This document shows, piece by piece, positions 25,146 to 34,548 of a DNA stretch of 64,000 nucleotides. The position numbers and the translations under genes were made by a program. A model generated the notes under the pieces. It was not told where the DNA came from. It made no database searches and saw only the letters and a list, made by a program, of their open reading frames with translations. The stretch comes from Halomonas sp. H10-9-1 (lineage in GTDB: Bacteria; Pseudomonadota; Gammaproteobacteria; Pseudomonadales; Halomonadaceae): positions 2,480,001 through 2,544,000 of the forward strand of contig NZ_JAMSHO010000001.1 in assembly GCF_040147005.1 (NCBI RefSeq). Direction: 5' to 3'. How positions within the stretch are numbered: the first letter of the stretch is position 1; each line of letters starts with the position of its first letter.

Positions 25146-25640
25146 CTACAACAAGCCGGCTTCGGCGAACGAGTACGGGCTGCCCTTGCCGACGATGAAG
25201 TGATCCAGCACCCGGACATCGACGGTGGCCAGGGCGCTCTTCAGCCGCTCGGTGATCACACGATCAGCGGCCGAGGGCTCGGTGTTCCCCGAGGGATGCT
25301 GATGCGCCAGGATCAGCGCCGAAGCGTTGAGCGCCAGCGCACGCTGGACCACCACCCTCGGATACACCGAAGTCTGGTCGACCGTGCCCTTGAACAGCGG
25401 CTCGTAGGCGAGCACCTGGTGCTGGTTGTCGAGAAACACGACGGCGAAGATTTCGTTCGGCTCCGCGACCAGTTTCAGGCGCAGGTAGTCGCGCACGGCG
25501 GCGGGACTGCCCAGCGCCGGACCGGCCTTGAACACGCGGTTCTCCAGCAGGGTGATGGCCTGCTGGATGATCCAGTCTTCGTGCTGGGCGGCGATCAGGG
25601 TGAGCGACTCCGGGCGGGAGTCGGCGATGGCAAGAGACAT
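25146..25640 (-). CDS. radC: RadC-family JAB-domain protein
   Basis: A 164-residue protein of the RadC (MPN/JAB) family with the metalloprotease-like motif HQHPSGN, followed by a serine-aspartate pair ([13 protein letters not shown]). The usual N-terminal helix-hairpin-helix of chromosomal RadC is absent, as in most copies on ICEs and prophages. Its function is unsettled; a role in DNA repair is doubted. ATG 25640 starts where the family starts. It marks the usual cargo-insertion point of these elements. Confidence 0.87.
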   Translation of the reverse strand: MSLAIADSRPESLTLIAAQHEDWIIQQAITLLENRVFKAGPALGSPAAVRDYLRLKLVAEPNEIFAVVFLDNQHQVLAYEPLFKGTVDQTSVYPRVVVQRALALNASALILAHQHPSGNTEPSAADRVITERLKSALATVDVRVLDHFIVGKGSPYSFAEAGLL

Positions 25641-25835
25641 GGCGAACCTCCAATGGATGAGATCGGAGGGCGCCTGCCCCAGGAGGGCAAACCCTCCGGG
25701 GGACGATGGGGATGGAACAGGTGACGAGCGGGCATCCACCACCGCGGATGCGGTGGCTGTTCGCGTCAAGGGATGCGATGCGAACGGGTTTCGATCAACG
25801 CGGACGAGCCGCGCCGCAGCCTTGAAGATCGATGG

Positions 25836-26579
25836 CTACCTGGGCATGTCACCGGCGACGCCGGCGGGCATGTCTGGGGAATGGGCGGGTTCGGCCGCGG
25901 TCGTGCTGCCGGCGGCGAGCAGGTCGATGGCCGACAGCAAGGCATCGCCTTCGACGGGACCGTGCAGCAGGAGGGTCTTGCCGGACTCGCGGTCGCGCAG
26001 TTGCAGGGCCGGCGTGGCCGCGATGCCCTGCTGTGCTGCTTCCGCCGCCTGGGCACGGATGACGGCATCGGGGCGCTCGCTGTCGAGACAACCCTGCATG
26101 GCCGGCGTGAGGTCGGGATAGCGCAGGCCCTCCGGCAGGCCCTGGCCGTCGCCACGGGTGTTTGCGTAGAGCCAGGCCACTGCCTGCCAAAGCGCGGCGT
26201 GTCCGCCCGTCTCGCCCGCGCACTCGGCCAGGCGTGCCCCGGCAGTCGCGGCCGGCTCGTGCATGGACAGCGGCAGGTGGTGCCACTGCCAGTTCACCTC
26301 GGGATGGGCGTCGATCCAGCGCTTGAGTTCGGGGAAGTAGGCCCGGCAGTACGGACACTCCAGGTCGGCGTAGCCGACCACCGTGAAGCGCGCATCGGCA
26401 CGGCCATACAGCCAGGGCGGGCCAGCCGGTTTCGGCCCCTCGGACCCGGCGGCGGCCAGGGGCATGGACTCGGTTGCCGGATGCGGCGCGCGCAGCAGCA
26501 TCCACGAGGCAACCGCAATCGTCACCACGATCAGCAGACCGATCCAGGGATGACGGCGGGCGAATGAGGGCAGGCGCAT
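25836..26579 (-). CDS. DsbA-like thiol:disulphide oxidoreductase (DSBA/thioredoxin_4)
   Basis: A 247-residue protein anchored by one N-terminal membrane segment (about 12-30), with a periplasmic thioredoxin-fold domain. The active site is CPYC in YADLECPYCRAYFP near residue 77, and the cis-Pro region is GIAATPALQL. It probably oxidises or isomerises disulphides in cysteine-rich pore proteins such as the TraU-like and PFL_4711-like products. It lies directly downstream of the VirB4-like gene (13-bp gap). Confidence 0.85.
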   Translation of the reverse strand: MRLPSFARRHPWIGLLIVVTIAVASWMLLRAPHPATESMPLAAAGSEGPKPAGPPWLYGRADARFTVVGYADLECPYCRAYFPELKRWIDAHPEVNWQWHHLPLSMHEPAATAGARLAECAGETGGHAALWQAVAWLYANTRGDGQGLPEGLRYPDLTPAMQGCLDSERPDAVIRAQAAEAAQQGIAATPALQLRDRESGKTLLLHGPVEGDALLSAIDLLAAGSTTAAEPAHSPDMPAGVAGDMPR

Positions 26580-26592
26580 CGTGTCGCTCCCG

Positions 26593-29472
26593 TCAGGCCA
26601 ACGTATCCAGCGCCAGCGGTTCGATGCCCCGCGCACGGTCGATCTTCTCGGCCACGCGGAAGGCGGCGTCCAGCTCGCTGATGCCGTGCTGCTGCATCAA
26701 CTGGAAGCGTTCGGCCTTCTCTTCGGGCTCGGTCATCGCCATCGCCAGGTAGAGGCTGGGCGGCACGGCGCGGAACAGCACTTCCATCGACTTGGACAGG
26801 ATGACGCCCTCGCTGAACTTGCCGGCCTCCTTGCGGGCCGAGAGCATCAGCGCCTTCTGCGAAGCGTTGAGTTCGCGGAAGCGCGCGATCTTCTCGACTT
26901 CATCGGGCGGCATCGACAGGCAGATCCACCACTCGATCATGTTGAGCATGGGCTCGGCCGCTTTCGGCAGGTCGTCCAGGTTCTGCGTGGCGAGCCAGAA
27001 CCAGGCGCCGAGCTTGCGCCACATCTTGGTGATCTTGACCACGTAGGGCGCGAGCAGCGGGTTCTTCGTGATGATGTGGCCTTCGTCCGACACGTTGATG
27101 ATCGGGCGGCCCAGGAACTGGTCGCGCTCGGCGATGTTGTTGACGGTGTTGATGAGCGAGATGTAGGCAATCGAGAGTTGGGCGTTGTAGCCCTCGCGCG
27201 CGAAGGTGGCGAGATCCACGATGGTGATGTCCGCCTCGGGCCACGGCGTGCCGGACCGGTCGAACATCTCGCCGTCCACGCCTTGGCAGAACATGTCCAT
27301 GGCGTCGGCCATCTCCAGCAGCCGTGCGCGCCGCATCTCAGGCAGCGTGGCGTCGCGGGCGCGCTCGCGCAGCGCCTCGCGCACGTCGCGGGTCAGTACC
27401 GTGCGCTTCTCCGCTACGCAGCGCTGGGCCGCATCGAGGATGCACTGGCGGATCAGGCTGCGGTCGGCGCGCGTCATGCGCGCTTCTTCCTTGTCCTCGC
27501 CGCCGGTGATCATCAGCCGTGCAGTGATCTCCAGTTCGCCGAGCACGTCACGCTGCTCATCGCCTTCCACGGCCATGCCGGCATCGGTCTGGTCTTCGTC
27601 GAGCGCATCAGCGTCCAGCGTCTGTACCTGGCTCGGCGTATCGACCAGGCGCCAGGCGTCGGCGAACGGAGCCAGACTGACGCCCGCGCCGGGCGCGAGC
27701 TTCACCCGATGCACGGTGAGACCCAGCCGTGCGGCGAAGTCGCCGAACAGGCCGAAGCTGTTGCCCGCCTCGACGATGAACAGGCGCGGCCGATAGATCG
27801 CCGTCACCTGATTCAGGATGTTGTTGAGCGTCGCGCTCTTGCCCGAACCCGTGGGGCCGAACAGGAACAGATGCGCGTTCATCTGCCGGTCGAGGCGGTT
27901 CAACGGATCGAAGGTGATCGGCCCGCCGCCGCGGTTGAAGAACGTGATGCCCGGATGCCCCGTGCCCTGGCTGCGGCCCCAGACCGGCGCCAGGTTCGCC
28001 GTATGTTGCGCGAACATGAGCTGGGTGTACCACTGGCGCTTGTCGGCAGCCGGATCGAACACGCACGGCAGCCAGCGCAGATAGCTGTTCAGCGGCGCCA
28101 CCTCGTCTTCCTCGCGCACCGGCTGCAGGCCGGCGTTGAGCATCACGTTGACGAGCTGCAGGCCGCGCGCATCGAGCTGGGCCAGGTCGCGGCCGCGCAG
28201 GTAGAACGCCAGCGCGCCGCGGTAGAGCTTGTGCGCACTGCCGATCAGGCCGCGCGCCTGCTGCACGTCCTGCCGGGTCTGCTCCGAGGCCAGGGTCTCG
28301 CCGACGGCCTTCCTGGCGAGGTGGTTGAGGTGTGCCTCCAGCACGTCCTGGGGCGTGGCGACCAGCGTCAGGCACATCACCGTGTCCTCGGGCATCTGGT
28401 CGAACAGCGCGTTCATGGCGTCGCCGCCCTTGCGCGTCTCGCCCGTCAGATGGCCCGTCACGGGTGGCGTGCGCAGGCGATCCATCACGATCACCCGATG
28501 CGGCATGCCGTCGAAGAACCACAGGCCGTTCGGCACGTCCGAGCGTGGCTGGCCGAAGAACAGGCGCTGCGCGAAGTCGGTGCCGCTGGCGAGTTCGATC
28601 TCGCCCTCCTCCCGCTCTTCCGGGTAGCGGGTCAGCGCGTAGAAGCGTTCCCGGTCTTCGGCAGTGGCGCCGAGCAAGGTCGGGTTCGGGTTGAACCAGC
28701 GCAGCAGCCAGGCGTGGATGTCCGCCGCGCCGAGACGCCGGGCCTTCACGCCGGCATTCGCCAGCCCGCCGACGAGGCGGTCGCAGATCGTGGTCAGCGC
28801 CTGCTCGGGCGACTGGCCGCGCCGCGAGGCCGGGGCGGCGGACGTGCGGCGGTAGACCACCATGCGCACGCGCCGGACCTGGCCGCGCCACGGCAGGCGC
28901 GTCACCGTGGTGTCCTCGAACAGGCCACCCGGCTTGGCGATGGCCCGCAGGTGATGGGCGAAGAAGCGCAGGTAGAAGTCGCTGAACGCGCTGCCCTGCG
29001 CACGCGGCTGCAGGTAGTTCGCCAGGGAGCGCAGATAGTTGTCCCAGTCGGCCTCGTCCTGGGCGTAGAGCTGCACCACCCAAGGGTTGTCGTCCAACTC
29101 GTCGAAGGAGTCCTGCAGGGCGTTCTCCAGCGCATCGCGCGCCTGCCATAGCCAGGCCATCTCGCGGCCCTCGGTGCCGACCGGCGCCAGTTCGAAGAAG
29201 GCCGCCACCGACTGGCCGTCTTCCAGCAACATGCACTTGCTGCCGGGCAGGTACTCGACCCAGGGCAGCAAGTCCGCGAACGACGGCGCGACGCCATAGA
29301 GCGCATCGTGGTCGGCCTGGGTGGCCGGTCTGCGCCGGCCCCGGCCGAGCGCGCTGCCCGGCTCGGCGACACCCTGTGCCGCCAAGGCCGTTACGTGCCG
29401 TGCCCAGGCATCATCGGTCGCATCCGCGGCGTCAGCAGGCGATGCGCCGGGCTTGCGTGACCACCAGGCCAT
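26593..29472 (-). CDS. Conjugative transfer ATPase, VirB4/TraC-like (PFL_4706 family)
   Basis: A 959-residue cytoplasmic ATPase that powers pilus assembly and substrate transfer. Walker A is GPTGSGKS near residue 540; later come Walker B (INVSDEGHIITKNP) and the FWLATQNLDD region of the VirB4 C-terminal domain. The TraC-type N-terminal domain precedes these. Length matches TIGR03744. It overlaps the lipoprotein gene by 1 bp and is the largest gene of the block. Confidence 0.93.
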   Translation of the reverse strand: MAWWSRKPGASPADAADATDDAWARHVTALAAQGVAEPGSALGRGRRRPATQADHDALYGVAPSFADLLPWVEYLPGSKCMLLEDGQSVAAFFELAPVGTEGREMAWLWQARDALENALQDSFDELDDNPWVVQLYAQDEADWDNYLRSLANYLQPRAQGSAFSDFYLRFFAHHLRAIAKPGGLFEDTTVTRLPWRGQVRRVRMVVYRRTSAAPASRRGQSPEQALTTICDRLVGGLANAGVKARRLGAADIHAWLLRWFNPNPTLLGATAEDRERFYALTRYPEEREEGEIELASGTDFAQRLFFGQPRSDVPNGLWFFDGMPHRVIVMDRLRTPPVTGHLTGETRKGGDAMNALFDQMPEDTVMCLTLVATPQDVLEAHLNHLARKAVGETLASEQTRQDVQQARGLIGSAHKLYRGALAFYLRGRDLAQLDARGLQLVNVMLNAGLQPVREEDEVAPLNSYLRWLPCVFDPAADKRQWYTQLMFAQHTANLAPVWGRSQGTGHPGITFFNRGGGPITFDPLNRLDRQMNAHLFLFGPTGSGKSATLNNILNQVTAIYRPRLFIVEAGNSFGLFGDFAARLGLTVHRVKLAPGAGVSLAPFADAWRLVDTPSQVQTLDADALDEDQTDAGMAVEGDEQRDVLGELEITARLMITGGEDKEEARMTRADRSLIRQCILDAAQRCVAEKRTVLTRDVREALRERARDATLPEMRRARLLEMADAMDMFCQGVDGEMFDRSGTPWPEADITIVDLATFAREGYNAQLSIAYISLINTVNNIAERDQFLGRPIINVSDEGHIITKNPLLAPYVVKITKMWRKLGAWFWLATQNLDDLPKAAEPMLNMIEWWICLSMPPDEVEKIARFRELNASQKALMLSARKEAGKFSEGVILSKSMEVLFRAVPPSLYLAMAMTEPEEKAERFQLMQQHGISELDAAFRVAEKIDRARGIEPLALDTLA

Positions 29473-29906
29473 CAGTAGTCCTCCACGCGCTCGCCCGGCA
29501 TCGCGTACTGCACGCGCTGGTAGAGCGGGAACACTGTGCTGTAGCCGGGCACCGGCACCGGGTCGGTGCCCGCCAGGTGCGGGAATACGTACATCACCAG
29601 GTCGGGGTTCGGCAGGCGGTGGAACTGGCGGTAAATCTCGTTCTGCGCGGTACGGGTGTAGCGCGCCTGCATGCCGGGCGTTGCCTGCACAGCGGCCTCG
29701 GTCAGCGGCCGGCGCAGGCCCTGGCGCGCATCGAGCAGTTGCCGCGCGGCCTGGCCGCCGCCCGCGCTGCCGCCGGTCTCCCGATGCCAGATGTCGAGCA
29801 TGGTGCTGTCGCCGTGCGGCAGCAGCTTCTCCTTGCTGGTAGCGCAGCCGCCGAGCAGGGTGGCCGCCAGCAGCACGGCGGCCGCGTCAATCCAGATCCG
29901 AGGCAT
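29472..29906 (-). CDS. ICE conjugation lipoprotein (TIGR03751 family, TraV-like position)
   Basis: A 144-residue lipoprotein. A signal peptide ends in the lipobox LLGGC with the lipidated Cys at about residue 21. The remaining sequence (LVMYVFPHLAGTDPVPVPGYSTVFPLY) is characteristic of the TIGR03751 family. It likely anchors the core complex to the outer membrane. It overlaps both neighbours (20 bp upstream, 1 bp downstream). Confidence 0.88.
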   Translation of the reverse strand: MPRIWIDAAAVLLAATLLGGCATSKEKLLPHGDSTMLDIWHRETGGSAGGGQAARQLLDARQGLRRPLTEAAVQATPGMQARYTRTAQNEIYRQFHRLPNPDLVMYVFPHLAGTDPVPVPGYSTVFPLYQRVQYAMPGERVEDY

Positions 29907-31320
29907 GGGCTTCTCCGGTGCGGTGGTGGACCCGACGCCCCTTGGCGTCGTAGTCGATGTCGAGCGGCTGCTCCAGATGCACGGCCACCTTGGCGCCGGG
30001 CTGCACGTAGACCGCCGCGAAGGCCTGGCCGTAGAGCTTGTTGACCCAATCGGCCATGTCGCGCACGCCGCCCGCGAGGATGCGGCCCATCGCTTCGTTG
30101 CCGCTGATGCCGACGGTGCCCAGCGAGCCGTTGCTGTTGGCGACCACGGCCACGCTGCCGTTGTCGGACTTGATGAGCGAGGCCGCGCCGGCGCCGGCCG
30201 CGGTGATGAGCGCCTGACTGCCCAGGTACTGCTGGGCGTTGCTGCGCCGCTCGCCGCTGACGCAGGGAATGCCGTAGGGGTCGCTGATCCAGCCCAGGCC
30301 GCCTTGGATGCTGGCGCCGTTGTGACCCGAGTTGCCGCCGCTGCTGCCGCCCTTGCCGCTGTCCTCCGGCACCGTGCGGATGGTGCCGTCCTGGAACACG
30401 AACGTGACCGAGCGGATTTGCCCGCGCACGCACGAGAGCGTCCAGTCGCCCGAGGCCGTGCCGCTGACCACGGCGCCGGCCACGTCGGGGATGTCGATGC
30501 CGTTGGCCGTGAGGTTATCCGGGCCGATCAGCACCTTGAACGGGTACGGGTCGTTGACCGTTCCATCGATCGGCACGCGCCCGATCAGCGCCGTCATGGC
30601 AATCGACCCCATGAGCGTCGAGTTCGACGGCACGGTGTAGACCGCCTTCGTGGAGGCACCCACCGCGCGGCTGCCGACGTCGGCGACGGATTCCACTGCG
30701 GCCGACAGACTTTTCTGGGCCGACCCGAAGCTCAGGGGAAAGCTCGGCTCCTTGCTGCCGTTCTTGGCGTCGACCTTGGCATCGTCGGGCTCGACCCACT
30801 GCGTGCCACCGACGCTGCGGTCGAAGCGCTGGCCGTCACCCTCTTCCAGCCCCAGCCCGACGGGCAGGTCGGACGGGCCACCCTTGCCGGAAAGGCCGTC
30901 CAGTTGCCGCTGCAGATCCTGCAGCAGCCCCTGGGTCTGCTGCCTGTCGCTGGCCACCTGATTGCGCTCCTGCTCCAGGCGGTTGCGTTCGCCTTCCAGC
31001 GCGCTCTGGATGCGTTGGTCGATCGCGCTTTCCCGCGCACGCAGGCGCTCGTTCTCGGCCTTGTGCTGCTTGTTGTCGCCGAGCGCGCTCTGCAGCTCGG
31101 TGCGCAACTGCTTCACTTGGGCCACCAGCGTGGCAACGGTATCGCGCGGCGTGTCGCCTGCGATGCCCAGGGCTTTCATCTCCTCGGGCGTGAGCGCACT
31201 GGCCGCGCCCTTGGGGGCGGGCTGGCCGCCGGGGGCGCCGGAGAACAGCTTGATGCCGACGAACACCAGCAGCAGCGCCATCGGGATCAGCAGCCACTTG
31301 AGCAGCGGATTACTCTTCAT
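29887..31320 (-). CDS. traB: ICE conjugation protein, PFL_4705 family (TraB/VirB10-like)
   Basis: A 477-residue protein: one N-terminal membrane segment (about 9-25), a coiled coil (about 60-145, rich in Q/E/R heptads), then a beta-rich C-terminal domain with an AVVSGTASGDWTLSCVRG segment. This is the layout of TraB/VirB10 proteins, which span the envelope as the core of the T4SS channel. It matches TIGR03752. It overlaps the upstream gene by 11 bp. Confidence 0.9.
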   Translation of the reverse strand: MKSNPLLKWLLIPMALLLVFVGIKLFSGAPGGQPAPKGAASALTPEEMKALGIAGDTPRDTVATLVAQVKQLRTELQSALGDNKQHKAENERLRARESAIDQRIQSALEGERNRLEQERNQVASDRQQTQGLLQDLQRQLDGLSGKGGPSDLPVGLGLEEGDGQRFDRSVGGTQWVEPDDAKVDAKNGSKEPSFPLSFGSAQKSLSAAVESVADVGSRAVGASTKAVYTVPSNSTLMGSIAMTALIGRVPIDGTVNDPYPFKVLIGPDNLTANGIDIPDVAGAVVSGTASGDWTLSCVRGQIRSVTFVFQDGTIRTVPEDSGKGGSSGGNSGHNGASIQGGLGWISDPYGIPCVSGERRSNAQQYLGSQALITAAGAGAASLIKSDNGSVAVVANSNGSLGTVGISGNEAMGRILAGGVRDMADWVNKLYGQAFAAVYVQPGAKVAVHLEQPLDIDYDAKGRRVHHRTGEAHASDLD

Positions 31321-32224
31321 CGCGTGCTCCTCCGGTCGAGCCGGCCGCGGCGGCCGGCGGCAGGTTCACGCTGGCGTCGATCGGGCTCAGCGCCGGCAGC
31401 AGCGACTCAGCCAGGCCGTGGCCGCGCGTGACCAGGTAGAGCACCGTGGTGTCGGACGGAGTGCCGGCCGGACCCAGGTTCGGATGCTGGAAGGTCGCCG
31501 CCACGAAGTTCCCCTGCAGGGCGCGCGGGTCGAGGTCGAGCCAACGCGCGGCGGTGTTGGTGAGTCGCACGGCCGTCACCCACTGGTCTTCCAGGCGCCA
31601 CGCGGCCAGTGCCCGCGCCTGCACCGGCAGCGTCGGCAGCAAGGTGTCCAGCGCGAGGCCGCGGCGCAGGTTTGCGCGCCCGATGCCGGCGACCGGCTCG
31701 ACGGTGCGCAGCGGCGCGTACAAGTTCTGCGCGGCATGGCGCGTCAGCACGACCGATACCGGCGTTTCGCGCCGGGGAACGGATTTGTCTGCGGGCGCAT
31801 CGGCCTGCTCGTCCGCGCCACTTGCTGCACCGCCGCCGTAGCGCTTCGCGGGGGCCTCCGCTTCCACGATGCGCACCGGCTCCAGCGGCGCCTGGCCGTC
31901 CTTCGCCGGCTCGGCGGCGATGTCGAGCAGGATCAGCGCGCCGGATTCCACGTCCTGCAGTTGCAGCCGCGTGGGCGGAATCGGCTCGCTCGCCCGCAGG
32001 TAGATCGCGCCGCCCGCACTCTGCACGCGCAGATGGTCGCCGACGCTGGCCGGTACGCCGACGCGCACATTGCGGTCGATGAAGACCACGCGCTCCTGGC
32101 CGACCACCAGCGGCACCGGCAGGGGCAGCCGCTCCCAGCGCAGGATTTCCACGGCCTGGCTGGCCGGCACGACACCGAGGATCAGCAGGACGCCGGCCAG
32201 GGCCGACAAGGCAACGGGCTTCAT
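31310..32224 (-). CDS. traK: ICE conjugation protein, PFL_4704 family (TraK/VirB9-like)
   Basis: A 304-residue secreted protein with a signal peptide (ALAGVLLILGVVPASQAVE). The ILRWERLPLPVPLVVGQERVVFIDR opening of the mature protein is the hallmark of TIGR03749. It is the VirB9/TraK-like member of the core complex. Overlaps the TraE-like gene by 4 bp and the TraB-like gene by 11 bp. Confidence 0.9.
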   Translation of the reverse strand: MKPVALSALAGVLLILGVVPASQAVEILRWERLPLPVPLVVGQERVVFIDRNVRVGVPASVGDHLRVQSAGGAIYLRASEPIPPTRLQLQDVESGALILLDIAAEPAKDGQAPLEPVRIVEAEAPAKRYGGGAASGADEQADAPADKSVPRRETPVSVVLTRHAAQNLYAPLRTVEPVAGIGRANLRRGLALDTLLPTLPVQARALAAWRLEDQWVTAVRLTNTAARWLDLDPRALQGNFVAATFQHPNLGPAGTPSDTTVLYLVTRGHGLAESLLPALSPIDASVNLPPAAAAGSTGGARDEE

Positions 32225-32913
32225 GGGGAGTCTCCCTGCAGGTGGCCGGGGGCGTTGGCGGGCACGCCGGCCTGGGTCGGCGTCGGCGGCGGTTCGATGC
32301 GCTGGGGTGCGCTGGCGTAGCAGTCCAGCGCCAGGCCGAAGGGGTTGCGCTCGGGGTCGATGTCCAGCCGGACGACCTTGATGGGGTAGCGCACCAGGGC
32401 GCGCTTGACCTGCTCGGAGCCGTAGTATTCGTCCGCGCTCACGTCGAGCGTGACGATCCAGTCGCGGTCGGAGACCACCTTGACGCGCGTGGCCGGATCA
32501 TCGCCGTAGCCGCGGCCGGGAATCTCGTAGATGCCGCGCACGCGCTGACGCAGCTCGCCACTGGCGCGCCGGTACTCGTAGTCCTGCTGCAGGAAGGCCC
32601 GGCAGCTCGGCGTCAGGTAGGCCGACAGCGCGCGCAGGTTGCGCGGATAGTCTTCTTCGCCGTTCGTGGGCCAGCGCTGCACCTGCTGCCAGATGTAGAA
32701 CGAGAAGGCATACACGCTCTCGGGCGGCACGTCCCACCACTTGCGCGTGCTGCCCGAGCGCAGGTCCGGCGGCACATGGATGGTCAGACTCTTCGGCGCA
32801 CTCCACCAACCGAAGCCGAGCAGCAGCGCCACCACGAACAACGCGCCGGCCCCCAGACGCAACGTCATCACGTGCGCCTGCAGGTGCGCAACCTCGTTCT
32901 TGAAACGGCTCAT
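32221..32913 (-). CDS. traE: ICE conjugation protein, PFL_4703 family (TraE/VirB8-like)
   Basis: A 230-residue inner-membrane protein with one membrane segment (about 22-40) and a periplasmic domain, matching TIGR03746. VYAFSFYIWQQVQRWP and the RNLRALSAYLTPSC region are typical. ATG 32913 (MSRFKNE) overlaps the next gene upstream by 4 bp; the longer open frame to 33336 is unrelated sequence. It is the TraE/VirB8-like scaffold protein. Confidence 0.9.
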   Translation of the reverse strand: MSRFKNEVAHLQAHVMTLRLGAGALFVVALLLGFGWWSAPKSLTIHVPPDLRSGSTRKWWDVPPESVYAFSFYIWQQVQRWPTNGEEDYPRNLRALSAYLTPSCRAFLQQDYEYRRASGELRQRVRGIYEIPGRGYGDDPATRVKVVSDRDWIVTLDVSADEYYGSEQVKRALVRYPIKVVRLDIDPERNPFGLALDCYASAPQRIEPPPTPTQAGVPANAPGHLQGDSP

Positions 32914-33320
32914 GGCGCACCTCGATCGGCGTTGCGCCGGGTCGTCCAGTAGCCCGAGCGGGTGATGAGGCGCTGCCCGCCCAGGAGCGCTGCCAGCGCC
33001 GGGTGCCGCAGGGCCAGCCGCCACTGGAGCTGTCGGTAGAGCCAGGTGTCGGGCCGGCCGCGCTTCTGTGCGCGCAGAAAACCACCGCCGACGAAGACGC
33101 CCAGCGCGATGCCGGCGACGATCAGCGTCGGCACCATGGCGATGCTGTGCGTGAGCCAGGCCAGCGGCAGGCCGAGTGCGAATCCGGCTGCGGCCGACAG
33201 GCCGGCGCAGATCCACAACTCGTCGGCGGTCAGCCCGCGCACGACCACCGGCTGGCGATTCAGCCGGTGCGGCAGGAAGCTCACCAGCGTGTCTTGCGGG
33301 GTCTCCGAGGGGACGGCCAT
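32910..33320 (-). CDS. ICE conjugation protein, TIGR03750 family (TraL-like)
   Basis: A 136-residue protein with two membrane segments (about 37-55 and 60-80), starting with FLPHRLNRQPVVVRGLTADE, a motif typical of the family. It holds the TraL/VirB3-like place between the pilin-like and TraE-like genes. Ends RSGYWTTRRN. Overlaps the TraE-like start by 4 bp. Confidence 0.88.
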   Translation of the reverse strand: MAVPSETPQDTLVSFLPHRLNRQPVVVRGLTADELWICAGLSAAAGFALGLPLAWLTHSIAMVPTLIVAGIALGVFVGGGFLRAQKRGRPDTWLYRQLQWRLALRHPALAALLGGQRLITRSGYWTTRRNADRGAP

Positions 33321-33332
33321 CGCTTGCCGCCC

Positions 33333-33701
33333 TCACAGCACGCCGGTGGCCTTGGTGAGCAGCCAGATGCCGACCACCAGCAGGATCGCGCCCACGGCGA
33401 CCGTCAGGCCGAACTGGCCCCAGGTGGCGCGGCCGGTGTGGATCTCCGAGTAGCGCGTGTAGGCGTGATAGCAGACACCGACGAACATCGATGCGACCAC
33501 CAGCAGCGCGATCAGCAGCACGATGTCGTAGCCGTAGTTCTGCAAGGTCTGCAGGATGCCGCTGCCCTGGCCGCGCGAAGGGTCCTCCATGGTCGGCAGG
33601 CCCTGCGCGAAGGCCGACAGCGGCAGGCCCGCGAGCGCCAGCGGCAGCAGCGGAGCGGCGATGCGGGACGGAATGCGATGGGATGTCGTTGGAGTGTTCA
33701 T
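33333..33701 (-). CDS. ICE conjugation protein, TIGR03745 family (pilin-like, TraA position)
   Basis: A 122-residue protein with a signal peptide (LALAGLPLSAFA) and two further membrane segments (about 58-78 and 95-116). Two hydrophobic segments after a cleaved leader is the pattern of VirB2/TraA pilins, and the gene sits where pilin genes sit. The pilin role is inferred. Confidence 0.85.
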   Translation of the reverse strand: MNTPTTSHRIPSRIAAPLLPLALAGLPLSAFAQGLPTMEDPSRGQGSGILQTLQNYGYDIVLLIALLVVASMFVGVCYHAYTRYSEIHTGRATWGQFGLTVAVGAILLVVGIWLLTKATGVL

Positions 33702-33723
33702 GGCGTATGGCCTTTCGTGACGG

Positions 33724-33963
33724 TCAGGAGAGGAGGAAGAAGGTCAGTACGAGGTACATCGCCACGAAGCGCACGACGACGGCGAGGAACTGACGTTCAG
33801 TGATGCGGTGCTCGGCCCAGCCGACGTAGGCGGTGCGCATGGCCCACACGCCCCACAGCAGCAACACGGCGAACACGAAGCCCAGCACCACGGCAGAGAC
33901 GGCCGAAGGCGCAAAGCCGCCGTTGGCCTGGAAGGCGGCGACCTGATCGGCAGAGGGCGTCAT
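33724..33963 (-). CDS. ICE conjugation protein, TIGR03758 family
   Basis: A 79-residue protein with two membrane segments (about 18-38 and 58-77) around the loop RTAYVGWAEHRITERQF. Matches the PFL_4701 family by size, order and the loop sequence. It also resembles pilin-type proteins. Overlaps the RAQPRD gene by 4 bp. Confidence 0.87.
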   Translation of the reverse strand: MTPSADQVAAFQANGGFAPSAVSAVVLGFVFAVLLLWGVWAMRTAYVGWAEHRITERQFLAVVVRFVAMYLVLTFFLLS

Positions 33964-34325
33964 GGCGACGGCTCCTCGTCGTCGGCGCGGTCGCGGCGGA
34001 CGTAGTCGCCGGCCAGCGGGACGGGATCGCGCGGCTGGGCGCGTTGGGGCACGAGGTAGTCCTGCAGGCCGGCGCGAACGCGGTTCAGGTCGGCACGCAG
34101 TCGGGCGTAGTCGAAGTGGTAGCGGGTGCGTTCCTGCGGAGCGGTATTGGCGGCGTGCTCGGCGAGGCGGTCGATCAGGTCGAGTTGGCGGGTGAGCGCG
34201 GCGAGCTGCTCACGCTCCGAGGCGAGGCTGTCGGCAGCAGCGGCAGGCTGCAGCGCCGAGAACGACACAGCCAACACCACGGCAAGCGCAGGCCGCGCGG
34301 ATGTGCGGCGGTTGGTCTGTCCCAT
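33960..34325 (-). CDS. RAQPRD-family ICE protein
   Basis: A 121-residue exported protein (signal segment about 12-30, cut near AAA). It contains the name-giving motif RAQPRD near the C-terminus, in YLVPQRAQPRDPVPL. The family is found only in ICEs and islands of this type; function unknown. It is the first gene of its block: the defence island starts just beyond it on the opposite strand. Confidence 0.92.
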   Translation of the reverse strand: MGQTNRRTSARPALAVVLAVSFSALQPAAAADSLASEREQLAALTRQLDLIDRLAEHAANTAPQERTRYHFDYARLRADLNRVRAGLQDYLVPQRAQPRDPVPLAGDYVRRDRADDEEPSP

Positions 34326-34475
34326 CGTGCCATTCCCCGTTGAAGCGGATGGCCAGATGCTGTGGCGCGCTCTCGCTTTGCGCCGCAGGGAATGGGAACT
34401 ACGGCATGACCGGATTTGTTGGTCGCGCTGGCCGACATTCGCGCAATGCCTGGTGGATTTCTTGTTGGCTAGCGC

Positions 34476-34492
34476 CTACCACCCTTTGGTAG
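34476..34492. promoter_or_regulatory. Palindrome upstream of the defence operon, possible operator
   Basis: CTACCA-CCCTT-TGGTAG is a perfect 6-bp inverted repeat 56 bp before the HTH gene that begins the plus-strand defence train. The region 34326-34548 holds no gene and must carry the promoters of the divergent RAQPRD and HTH genes. The role of the palindrome is inferred. Confidence 0.35.
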
Positions 34493-34548
34493 AATTGAGC
34501 AAACTTGGCAATCCAAAGTCACGAAAGACCAAACCAGATGGTTTTCAG

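Noticed and set aside
26581..29151. An 856-codon open frame on the plus strand
   Set aside because: Antisense shadow of the VirB4-like ATPase gene, whose minus-strand product has clear Walker motifs.
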